Source: an uncultured bacterium (lineage in GTDB: Bacteria > Vulcanimicrobiota > CADAWZ01). Taken from it: a stretch of DNA of 14,312 bases. This document shows, piece after piece, positions 1 to 6,546 of the stretch. A model generated the notes under the pieces. That model saw nothing but the letters and a program-made list of their open reading frames with translations. It was not told where the DNA came from and ran no database searches. The stretch covers positions 1-14,312 of the forward strand of contig CASEKF010000039.1 in the NCBI GenBank assembly GCA_949288455.1, given 5' to 3'. The position numbers and the translations under genes are program-made. The stretch's first letter is position 1. Every line of letters begins with the position of its first letter.

Positions 1-257
1 GTAAATATGTTTTGTTATATAAATTGGCGGATTTTGTGATGAATAACAGATAAGACCTTTATGATTTTAGGATAATTATTCGTATTATTTATGCGTATAT
101 TATTAAAAAGGATAAAAATGAAATATATAGAAGATTTTTTAATTATATTAGGGCGTTGTTTTTGTCGTTTTTAACGTTTTTAGTATATTTCATATAATAT
201 TAAATTATTTGATATTTTTCTCTTTTATATAATTTTAATATTAAAGAGGTTTATTTT
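1..257. other. AT-rich leader upstream of the first pilT gene
   Basis: This stretch is very AT-rich and holds no ORF longer than about 20 codons. It ends with an AAGAGG ribosome-binding site at 244-249, eight bases before the ATG at 258. Several TATAAT-like hexamers occur (for example 194-199 and near 227), but the base composition makes them expected by chance, and none has a convincing -35 element at 16-18 bp. It presumably contains the promoter of the 258-3933 cluster. I cannot place that promoter. Confidence 0.5.
118..174 (+). CDS. possible 18-codon leader peptide upstream of pilT
   Basis: A short ORF (ATG 118, TAA 172-174) follows an AAAAAGGA ribosome-binding-like run at about 105-112. 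The peptide starts MKYIEDFLIILG and ends with Cys and Arg residues (RCFCRF). It sits 83 bp upstream of the pilT start. It could be an upstream leader ORF, or chance: purine-rich runs before ATG are common in DNA this AT-rich. No homology is recognised, and coding status is doubtful. Confidence 0.15.
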   Translation: MKYIEDFLIILGRCFCRF

Positions 258-1379
258 ATGAATATGAATCTTGATTTATATGAAGAGCTTGAACAGCTTG
301 ATATTGACGATTTAACGCAGGAAATGACTTTGGAGGATCTTTTGCATATTATGGTTGAAAAAAGTTCTTCCGATCTTCATTTAAAGGCCGGATGCGCTCC
401 TATGATAAGAGTTGACGGCGAACTGGTCCCCATTACGTATGAACTTTTGTCGGGAGAAGTCGTAAGGAGAATGATAGAAAGCATTCTCACCGACGAACAG
501 AAGTCAAAATTTGTAATTGAAAAAGAGCTTGATTTAGCTTATAGCGTTCCGGGATTGTCAAGATTCAGGATAAACGTCTTTCTTCAGAGAGGTTCTTGGG
601 CTACCGCCATAAGAGTCGTTCCATCCCGTCCTTTTTCGATCGACGAACTTAAACTGCCTCATCTTTTAAAAGAATTGGCTATGAAGCCTAGAGGTTTGGT
701 TTTGGTAACAGGACCTACCGGAAGCGGAAAGTCCACTACGCTCGCGGCTATGGTCAATCATATCAATGAGAATAAGAGATGTCATATCGTATCCGTTGAA
801 GATCCGATAGAATTTTTACATAAAGATAAAAATAGCGTTCTTAGCCAGAGGGAGGTAGGGGAGGATACCAATAGTTTCGCAAGCGCTCTAAAGCATGTTT
901 TGCGTCAGGATCCTGATGTTATACTGATAGGAGAGATGAGGGATCTAGAGACTATTTCTATAGCCATTACGGCCGCCGAAACCGGACATCTTGTTTTGGC
1001 GACTCTGCATACTAACAGCGCAGCGACGACCGTAGACAGGATTATTGATATTTTTCCGTCTCATCAACAGCAGCAGATAAGAATGCAGTTGTCGGTTACT
1101 TTAGAAGGGATCATATGTCAGACTCTTCTTCCAAAAGCGGAAGGATCCGGCAGAGTTTTAGCCATGGAGATGATGCCAGTCACGCCTGCGATTAGAAATC
1201 TTATAAGAGAAGGCAAAACCTTCCAAATTCCCAACGCTATACAATCCGGAGCGCAGTACGGAATGCAGTCGCTTGAAGTTTCTTTGAAAAATTTATACCT
1301 TCAAGGACTTATTACTTATGACGAAGGCCTTGCTAAGGCGTCTTCTCCGGACGAATTTGCAAGACTTGTAGGCAAATAA
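258..1379 (+). CDS. pilT: PilT-family type IV pilus retraction ATPase (canonical copy)
   Basis: This is a cytoplasmic hexameric secretion-superfamily ATPase that powers pilus depolymerisation and twitching motility at the inner-membrane pilus base. The 373-aa protein has every hallmark. An N-terminal PAS-like domain carries SDLHLKAG (residues 38-45). The Walker A motif is GPTGSGKST (152-160). The Asp box lies around 176-193. Walker B is DPDVILIGEMRD with the catalytic Glu at 226. The His box AETGHLVLATLHTN (240-253) includes H244 and H251. The C-terminal AIRNLIRE motif (311-318), which marks PilT and is needed for retraction, is exact. The family is usually about 345-370 aa; the N-terminus here has about 20 extra acidic residues. 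The start ATG has AAGAGG eight bases upstream. It is the first gene of a cluster with the degenerate paralogue and the PHP/HAD fusion. The family call is secure; the exact role among three paralogues is inferred. Confidence 0.95.
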   Translation: MNMNLDLYEELEQLDIDDLTQEMTLEDLLHIMVEKSSSDLHLKAGCAPMIRVDGELVPITYELLSGEVVRRMIESILTDEQKSKFVIEKELDLAYSVPGLSRFRINVFLQRGSWATAIRVVPSRPFSIDELKLPHLLKELAMKPRGLVLVTGPTGSGKSTTLAAMVNHINENKRCHIVSVEDPIEFLHKDKNSVLSQREVGEDTNSFASALKHVLRQDPDVILIGEMRDLETISIAITAAETGHLVLATLHTNSAATTVDRIIDIFPSHQQQQIRMQLSVTLEGIICQTLLPKAEGSGRVLAMEMMPVTPAIRNLIREGKTFQIPNAIQSGAQYGMQSLEVSLKNLYLQGLITYDEGLAKASSPDEFARLVGK

Positions 1380-1421
1380 AATTATTGCGTGAATTTTTAA
1401 TTCGATAAATTTTATGAAAGG

Positions 1422-1444
1422 AAGATTCTTTTAATTTGAATCTT
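1422..1444 (+). promoter_or_regulatory. inverted repeat between an AAGGA ribosome-binding site and the second pilT-like gene
   Basis: AAGATTC (1422-1428) and GAATCTT (1438-1444) are perfect 7-bp inverted repeats around a 9-nt loop. An AAGGA Shine-Dalgarno-like sequence lies at 1418-1422, about 30 nt from the ATG at 1455, which is too far in linear sequence. If the hairpin forms, the two come within roughly 10 nt, so it could bridge the gap or control translation. This is inference; the stem is short and AT-rich. Confidence 0.3.
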
Positions 1445-1454
1445 GGGAAAACTT

Positions 1455-2528
1455 ATGAGTATAGATAAAAATGAGTTGCTTGGCGGAATGGTCGCTAACG
1501 GTATATATGAGCTTCATCTAATTCCCGGTTCTCCCGTTTTATATAGAAATAAGGTGGGAGATATCATCCCTTTGGGGAACGACGTGTTGTCTCCTGATGA
1601 TACTAAAGAGTTTGCGGGAGAAATTTTGTCTCCGGAACAGCGCGCCGAGTTCCTTAATACGAATGAAATAGACTGCGCTTTAAGCGTTCCCGGTCAGTCT
1701 CGTTATCGTTTTAGCGTTTCTATGCAGAGAAGTTCTATTTCCGTAGTTATTAGAACTTATCCGACAAATATACCTACTTTCGAAGAATTGCGCCTGCATA
1801 AGACTATTAGCGAGATAGTCAGAGATATTCAAAAGGGTCTCGTCATAGTAGCAGGCCCGAAAGGCGGAGGAAAGTCCACTACTTTAGCGTCGATTATTAA
1901 TTATATGCTCAAGGAAAGACCTTTAAAAATTTTGACTTTTGAAAATCCGATAAGATTTCTTTTCAAAAATCAAAAGGGAGTAATTTGTCAGAGAGAAGCG
2001 GGTTTGGACGTAAAAAACAGAAGTCTGTTCTTTGAAAATGTTATAAATCAGTCGGCCGACGCGCTAGTAGTCGACGACGTTTATAATTTACAGGAACTCA
2101 ATTCGCTGCTGCTTATGTCGGCGGGCGGCATCGTAATTTTAAAAATGATAGCTACTTCGCTTGTTCCCGCGATTGAAAGGTTGATTAATATGTATCCCGT
2201 ATATCTTCAGGACAACGCGAGAAATACTATCGCATCTTCCCTTGAAGCCGGCTTTTCTCAGGTGTTATGCAGACATACCGATAAGAAAACTCTTATTCCG
2301 GCTATGGAGATATATAGATCTTCAAATATTATGAGGCAGCATTTTAAAGACAATAAGCTGCAGCAGGTATATCAAGTGATGGGAGGAGCTGGAAGAGAAG
2401 CCGGAATGACGAATCAGGAAGCGAGTTTAAGAATGCTTGTGAAAAATAATCAAATTTCTAAAGATGAAGCAATGTTGAGGACTTCGCGCCCTGACGAAAT
2501 GAAAAAATTATTCTCTCAAGCTTATTAA
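1455..2528 (+). CDS. PilT-like pseudo-ATPase (P-loop kept, catalytic Glu and His box lost)
   Basis: This 357-aa protein aligns with PilT from end to end, including a degraded SDLHLKAG motif (YELHLIPG) and the SVPGxSRYRFSV stretch. A P-loop GPKGGGKST is retained at 134-142. The Asp-box region reads FENPIRFLFK, followed by QREAGLDV. The Walker B segment has become ADALVVDDVYN (about 201-211), so the catalytic Glu of GEMRD is Asp and the Arg is gone. The His box has become LLMSAGGIVILKMIATS (219-235), with neither His. AIRNLIRE is replaced by NIMRQHFK. It may bind nucleotide but is unlikely to hydrolyse it like PilT, so a regulatory or mixed-hexamer subunit is a reasonable inference. The reading frame is open throughout, so it is not a decayed pseudogene. 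ATG 1455 is preferred. An in-frame TTG at 1443 is the alternative, and neither has a strong adjacent ribosome-binding site. Confidence 0.85.
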   Translation: MSIDKNELLGGMVANGIYELHLIPGSPVLYRNKVGDIIPLGNDVLSPDDTKEFAGEILSPEQRAEFLNTNEIDCALSVPGQSRYRFSVSMQRSSISVVIRTYPTNIPTFEELRLHKTISEIVRDIQKGLVIVAGPKGGGKSTTLASIINYMLKERPLKILTFENPIRFLFKNQKGVICQREAGLDVKNRSLFFENVINQSADALVVDDVYNLQELNSLLLMSAGGIVILKMIATSLVPAIERLINMYPVYLQDNARNTIASSLEAGFSQVLCRHTDKKTLIPAMEIYRSSNIMRQHFKDNKLQQVYQVMGGAGREAGMTNQEASLRMLVKNNQISKDEAMLRTSRPDEMKKLFSQAY

Positions 2529-2532
2529 TAAG

Positions 2533-3933
2533 GTGATTATAGATATACATGTAGAAACCGACGCTTGCGCTTCCGCCGGAGAGCTTCCTTTAAATCAAGT
2601 TTTAGAAGCTTCGTCCCTAGGACTCGACGGTATTGTGTTAGTTCGAAGAGGAGCTCTTTGGACAGATGAAGACATTAGCAACGTCCGGTTGAAAACAGGC
2701 GATTTACGTCTGCAAATTTTTAAAGGGCAAATTGTAAAATGTAAAGAAGGGGACATTCTTGTAATAGGTTGCGATTCCGTTTTTAAGGACGGTTTTTCTT
2801 CTTTAGAGCTAAAGCATTGGGCGAGAAGGGAAGGCGGATGTTGCGTATTAATTCTTTCAAACGCCGGAGAATTTTCTAAAAATATCGCGTACGAATATAT
2901 AGATAGGAAATTTTCGGCTTTTGATCTTTTTGACGCTTTAGAAATTTTTTCCGACGGAATTTCTAAAAAGGAAATGAGAGAATTTCTAGAGTTGAAGCGA
3001 AAAGTTAAATTTTGCGCTTTAGGCGGAAGCGCTTCGGAATCTCCCGGGCGTTATATGACTAAATTTTTTATGCCCGTCAGAAATGAAAAAGAACTGGCGC
3101 GCGCAATAATTAACAATAAGGCTTATCCCTGTCCCGGATCCGGCTTTTGCGTAGATTCCAGGGGCGGATCTTTGTCTTCAATACTTTGGAATACTCAAAA
3201 ATGCGAGATGGCTAAGTGTAAAGGGTTGGTTTTTGATTTATACGGCACGCTCATTGATTTAAAAAGCAATGAGACTCACAACGAATTTCACAGATTAGCC
3301 ATGTGGCTTTCCAACGAGAATATACAAGTCTCGGGTCATGTTCTTATGAACTACTACAGACAAAAATGTTCCGAGCTGTATGCAAATGCCTTGAAAACCG
3401 TAAAGTTTCCCGAGGTCGATATACTGCAGGTTTTTAAAGACGCGATAACTCTTTTTTCGGGCAAGCCTTGTTCCGAGGAGTTCGCCAGAAAAGCGGCTCT
3501 TGTTTTTCGGACTTTGTCGATAAAAAGTATTTCTCTATACCCTAACGCGAGAAGAATTCTGAGGGAATTAAAAAGGCGGGGATATTCTATGGGCATTATT
3601 TCTAACGCTCAAGCGGCTTTTACTATTCCTGAGATTGAAGATTTAAAATTATGGCAGTTTTTTGAGTTTATCATTTTATCTTCAGACGTGGGCTGCAGCA
3701 AACCTGATAATAAAATTTACGCTATAGCGTCTAGACAGCTTGAATTTCCTCCTGATAAGACGGCTTTTATAGGAGACGATTTATATGGAGATATTTTTGG
3801 AGCCAATCAGCATGGTTACAAGACTGTTTTTGTGAAGACCAACGTAGGCAATATGACTTCTCCGGGAAAAGTATCTCCCGACGTGACTCTTTGCGACGGA
3901 GATCTTAGAAATTTGCTTAGAATTTTTCCTTGA
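2533..3933 (+). CDS. degenerate PHP-like domain fused to a HAD-superfamily hydrolase
   Basis: This 466-aa protein has two parts. Residues 1 to about 210 follow the PHP-phosphoesterase pattern: IDIHVETD, then LDGIVLVRRGALW, and late ALGGSASESPGRYMTKF with PVRNEKELARAI. The expected metal ligands are absent: HxH is HxE, the EHD after the second strand is RRG, and GSDAH is GGSAS. Residues about 229-466 form a HAD domain: motif I DLYGTL with nucleophile D235, motif II Ser in IISNA (S357), motif III K390 (SKPDNKIY), motif IV GDDLYGD (414-420). The residue two after the nucleophile is Tyr, as in haloacid dehalogenases, not the Asp usual in phosphatases. The cap is helical and inserted after motif I. 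The substrate is unknown. It starts with GTG only 4 bp after the pilT-like stop and has no clear ribosome-binding site, which suggests translational coupling. Confidence 0.8.
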   Translation: MIIDIHVETDACASAGELPLNQVLEASSLGLDGIVLVRRGALWTDEDISNVRLKTGDLRLQIFKGQIVKCKEGDILVIGCDSVFKDGFSSLELKHWARREGGCCVLILSNAGEFSKNIAYEYIDRKFSAFDLFDALEIFSDGISKKEMREFLELKRKVKFCALGGSASESPGRYMTKFFMPVRNEKELARAIINNKAYPCPGSGFCVDSRGGSLSSILWNTQKCEMAKCKGLVFDLYGTLIDLKSNETHNEFHRLAMWLSNENIQVSGHVLMNYYRQKCSELYANALKTVKFPEVDILQVFKDAITLFSGKPCSEEFARKAALVFRTLSIKSISLYPNARRILRELKRRGYSMGIISNAQAAFTIPEIEDLKLWQFFEFIILSSDVGCSKPDNKIYAIASRQLEFPPDKTAFIGDDLYGDIFGANQHGYKTVFVKTNVGNMTSPGKVSPDVTLCDGDLRNLLRIFP

Positions 3934-3941
3934 TAGTATAT

Positions 3942-3955
3942 TAACATTTTTGTTA
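3942..3955. repeat. short inverted repeat after the PHP/HAD gene
   Basis: TAACA (3942-3946) and TGTTA (3951-3955) form a dyad around TTTT. It lies in the 125-bp gap before the Gly-heptad gene. It is too weak and lacks the T-tract for an intrinsic terminator; it could be a small operator. The gap also contains a 19-codon basic mini-ORF (3997-4056) without a ribosome-binding site, which I do not call. Confidence 0.2.
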
Positions 3956-4058
3956 CACTGCGTATGTAGAATGCGCGTAAAGTTTGTGTTAAAATTATGA
4001 AGAATAGAGAATATCGTAGAGTGTTACGTATGAATTTGCTAAGGAGAAAATTGTAAGT

Positions 4059-6080
4059 ATGGTAAATATTACAAATCCTAATATATCCTTTCATAACGCT
4101 TCGGCTCAGACTGCTTCCGCGAATTCTTCTTTGTCGGAGACTGCCGCTTCTATCCGTAAATGCGGAGAGGCCGATGTCGCGGTTGGAACGGCTTTAAAAA
4201 GCGAAGGTATTCTTATGGAAACTTCAGGGGAAGAGCTTTATAGCGACGGTCTGGTTTTATCGAAGGAAGGAGAAAAGCTGGAGCATGAAGGAAAAGTTCT
4301 TCATGGCAAGGGCGAACGGAGAGAAAAAAGCGGTTTGAGGATCGCTTCGGAAGGCAGCGAAAGACAGGCTAAAGCTGCCGAAAGAATTTCTCAAGGATAT
4401 GATAAGATACAGTCGTCGGTTGAAAAACATAACGAAGCTGATAAAATAAAAGGCGAAGGCATTGAGAAATTCAATATCGGTATGGATATAAACGCTTCCG
4501 GAGAATCTCTTCAGAAGGAAGGGCTGTATTTTATACGGGAAGGGTTTTATCAGGATCGCCTTGCCAACGCTAAAAAAGAGCGAGGTGTAAATACTTTTGA
4601 AAAACAGCTTGCTCAGAACGCGGAAATAGAATCAAGACAGGAAAAAATTATTTCGGGAGTGAGCCAGGCTCTTAAAGAAGAACTTGAAGGTTGCGAATTT
4701 AAAGCTGCCGGCGACTATATGTTCAGAGATGGAGTTCAGAAAACGTCGGCCGGCGAAGAGCTTTTGAAAAATTCCGAAGTTAGTTTGTCCCAGGCCGAGG
4801 CGTTATCGTCGTCGGCCGACTCTAAAATTGCCAAAGCTCAGGCTTTAAGGCAGAGCGCGGCGGCAAAGGAAGCTGCGGCCGCGTCTTCTTCTCCTGAAGC
4901 CGAGGCGGTAAAAAAACAAGCTCAGGAGATGCTTGACGCCGCAAAAGTTTATGAAAAACAGGCGGAAGAACTTTTAGCTAAGAAGAATGAATTTATGAAC
5001 TTAGGAGGAGGAGTATATCAGAACGGTTTTTGGGGGTTATCGGCTTTAACCGCTTTCCCCGGTTTTATGTTTCCGCCTATGTGCGCTCCCTTCGGTTTAG
5101 CCGGAGTTATAAATTCTCTTATGAATCCTTTTGGATCGGCTTACGTTCATATGTTTACCCCGGCTTTCGGTCTGATGGGCGGAGGCATAGATATGATGTT
5201 TCAGGGGATGAGTTTGGGTATGCAGGCAGATCAGGCTAAGATTAAGGCTGCAGAGTTAAGATATCAGGCTTCTCTTTTGCTCAACGGTTTAGATCCTTCT
5301 CAATCTGCTCAGACCTCCGAAGCTTTGATGGAAGAGGCCAGACAGGAAAAACATATGGCCGACAGCCTTATTTCAGAAGCGCAGCAGGATAAGGACGCAG
5401 CTTACGGCATGAAACTAAAAGGCGAAAACGAATTGAAGCAAGGTCAGACTTTAATTAGCGAAGGAATGAAGTTAAAATCCGAAGGCTCCGAGTATATGGA
5501 GTTTGGCTCTGAGTTAACCAAACAGGCGAGAGAGGCTCAAGTTCCTCTTGCCGCAGATTTTGCCGCGTCTTTGACGGAAGAGCAGAAGCTTCAGAAAAAG
5601 CAGAAGAAAACGGTTGGCAGAATAAACGGCGGATTAAACCATTCTAAGAAAGCTAACGAGCTTTTAGAAGACGGCTTATCTTCAATTAAAGGCGGACTGA
5701 GATTGGAAGATATGGGTTACGCTTTTGAAAAAGACGGTTTGAAAGATATACGTTTAGGAATGCGGACTTCTAAGAAAGCTCAGGAAGAAGAGTTAAAGGG
5801 GCTTAACCAAATTCAAAAAGGCATAACTTCCGCTAAAAAGGGCAGGCTTCAGGAAGCCGAAGGGCTTAAAAAATTGGAACAGGGCCGCGAAATGATGGGA
5901 GAAGGCGACGTGAAGAAAACTGTCGGAGCTTTGTCCAAAGCTCAAGGAGAAATTATGGTTCAAGAAGCCGAAGCGTTAATAGCTCAGGCTCGGGAATTAC
6001 AAATGTTGGGAGAAAGTTATATTAGTTCCGGCATAGATTTGATAGCTCTTGCGGAAGAGATAGATTCTTTTGAAGAGTAA
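4059..6080 (+). CDS. large helical protein with Gly-heptad repeats and a hydrophobic central segment
   Basis: I do not recognise a family for this 673-aa protein. Both arms are alpha-helical in character with a seven-residue register xGxxLxx. Gly occurs at 50, 57, 64, 71, 78, 85, 92, 99, 113, 134, 141, 148, 155 and 162 (A106, S120 and A127 keep register). Further blocks are 211-232, 455-483 and 539-630 (A574 keeps register). Between the arms, residues about 314-388 are hydrophobic and rich in Gly, Phe, Met and Pro (for example GFWGLSALTAFPGFMFPP), like a membrane-inserting or interface tip. The layout resembles a long antiparallel helical hairpin. There is no signal peptide, so it is cytoplasmic or exported by a non-Sec route. 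AAGGAG at 4041-4046 lies 12 nt before the ATG, which is long but usable. It is flanked by pilT paralogues and followed by a terminator. Function is unknown. Confidence 0.85.
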   Translation: MVNITNPNISFHNASAQTASANSSLSETAASIRKCGEADVAVGTALKSEGILMETSGEELYSDGLVLSKEGEKLEHEGKVLHGKGERREKSGLRIASEGSERQAKAAERISQGYDKIQSSVEKHNEADKIKGEGIEKFNIGMDINASGESLQKEGLYFIREGFYQDRLANAKKERGVNTFEKQLAQNAEIESRQEKIISGVSQALKEELEGCEFKAAGDYMFRDGVQKTSAGEELLKNSEVSLSQAEALSSSADSKIAKAQALRQSAAAKEAAAASSSPEAEAVKKQAQEMLDAAKVYEKQAEELLAKKNEFMNLGGGVYQNGFWGLSALTAFPGFMFPPMCAPFGLAGVINSLMNPFGSAYVHMFTPAFGLMGGGIDMMFQGMSLGMQADQAKIKAAELRYQASLLLNGLDPSQSAQTSEALMEEARQEKHMADSLISEAQQDKDAAYGMKLKGENELKQGQTLISEGMKLKSEGSEYMEFGSELTKQAREAQVPLAADFAASLTEEQKLQKKQKKTVGRINGGLNHSKKANELLEDGLSSIKGGLRLEDMGYAFEKDGLKDIRLGMRTSKKAQEEELKGLNQIQKGITSAKKGRLQEAEGLKKLEQGREMMGEGDVKKTVGALSKAQGEIMVQEAEALIAQARELQMLGESYISSGIDLIALAEEIDSFEE

Positions 6081-6117
6081 AGCGTTTATCGCGTTTTAAA
6101 TTATCAATATTTTCAGG

Positions 6118-6163
6118 CGGTTTGACGTTAAAAACTACAAATTTTAGGTCGAACCGTTTTTTT
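6118..6163 (+). terminator. rho-independent terminator after the Gly-heptad gene
   Basis: CGGTTTGAC (6118-6126) pairs with GTCGAACCG (6148-6156) through 9 bp, including one T-G wobble. The loop is about 21 nt and a run of seven T follows (6157-6163). It lies 37 nt after the stop codon at 6080 and probably ends the transcript that carries this gene. Confidence 0.75.
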
Positions 6164-6177
6164 ATTGGAAAAATCAT

Positions 6178-6246
6178 ATGGCAAAAGAGCAATCTAAGTT
6201 AAATCCGCAGAGACAACAATACTTGGATATTCCGATTGACGAGTGA
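6178..6246 (+). CDS. possible 22-aa polar peptide
   Basis: ATG 6178 to TGA 6244-6246 encodes a peptide starting MAKEQSKLNPQRQ and ending LDIPIDE. A weak purine run (GGAAAAA, about 6167-6173) precedes it. Its composition looks more protein-like than the surrounding AT-rich DNA, so it could be a small protein or the stub of a longer lost gene. It begins only 15 nt after the terminator T-tract. Not recognised; coding status uncertain. Confidence 0.25.
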   Translation: MAKEQSKLNPQRQQYLDIPIDE

Positions 6247-6324
6247 AATTCAAAGTTAATAGAGCGTGTTTTCTAAGAGATGGTATTTTTCTATAGGGGC
6301 TCGTTATATATTTTTGTAGGATTT

Positions 6325-6402
6325 ATGAAGTTTTTTTGGATTTTGTCGCGTCGGGCTCTATTTGTTTGTGTCTTGTCAATTTTAAAAAAAATTATATCGT
6401 AA
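6325..6402 (+). CDS. possible 25-aa hydrophobic peptide
   Basis: ATG 6325 to TAA 6400-6402 encodes a peptide with a hydrophobic stretch and basic ends (starts MKFFWILSRRALF, then VCVLSILKK). AGGA at about 6318-6321 lies four bases upstream. It could be a single-pass membrane micropeptide, but T-rich DNA often gives such ORFs by chance. No antisense RNA or regulator was seen to support a toxin-antitoxin reading. Confidence 0.17.
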   Translation: MKFFWILSRRALFVCVLSILKKIIS

Positions 6403-6546
6403 CAGGAATTTTATCAGCTTAAAAATAATTTAATCAATACTGTTATTATATACTTTATCGTTATTATATATAGTTCTATTTAAAGTTAGTCCTTTAATTT
6501 TATTTAACCGTATAGTTTTTATTAAGATATCTTGCAAGGAGCCGCA

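Larger units (their letters stand above)
6164..6546. other. intergenic AT-rich region with doubtful mini-ORFs
   Basis: About 380 bases lie between the terminator and the third pilT gene. Two short ORFs are listed separately. The 11-mer GTTATTATATA occurs twice 18 bp apart (6442-6452 and 6460-6470). The region must contain the promoter of the downstream pilT-like gene. Many TATA-like hexamers occur, but none pairs clearly with a -35 element. I see no RNA gene or mobile-element end. Confidence 0.4.

Noticed and set aside
3997-4056. 19-codon basic mini-ORF (MKNREYRRVL...) just before the Gly-heptad gene
   Set aside because: It has no ribosome-binding site upstream, and its end contains the AAGGAG site of the real gene at 4059.
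5030-5239. 69-aa frame inside the Gly-heptad gene
   Set aside because: It overlaps the hydrophobic centre in another frame and shows no independent start signal; a shadow of the real gene.
6442-6470. GTTATTATATA repeated with an 18-bp pitch
   Set aside because: It is very AT-rich and only 11 bp, easily produced by chance in this gap, and has no dyad or link to a promoter.
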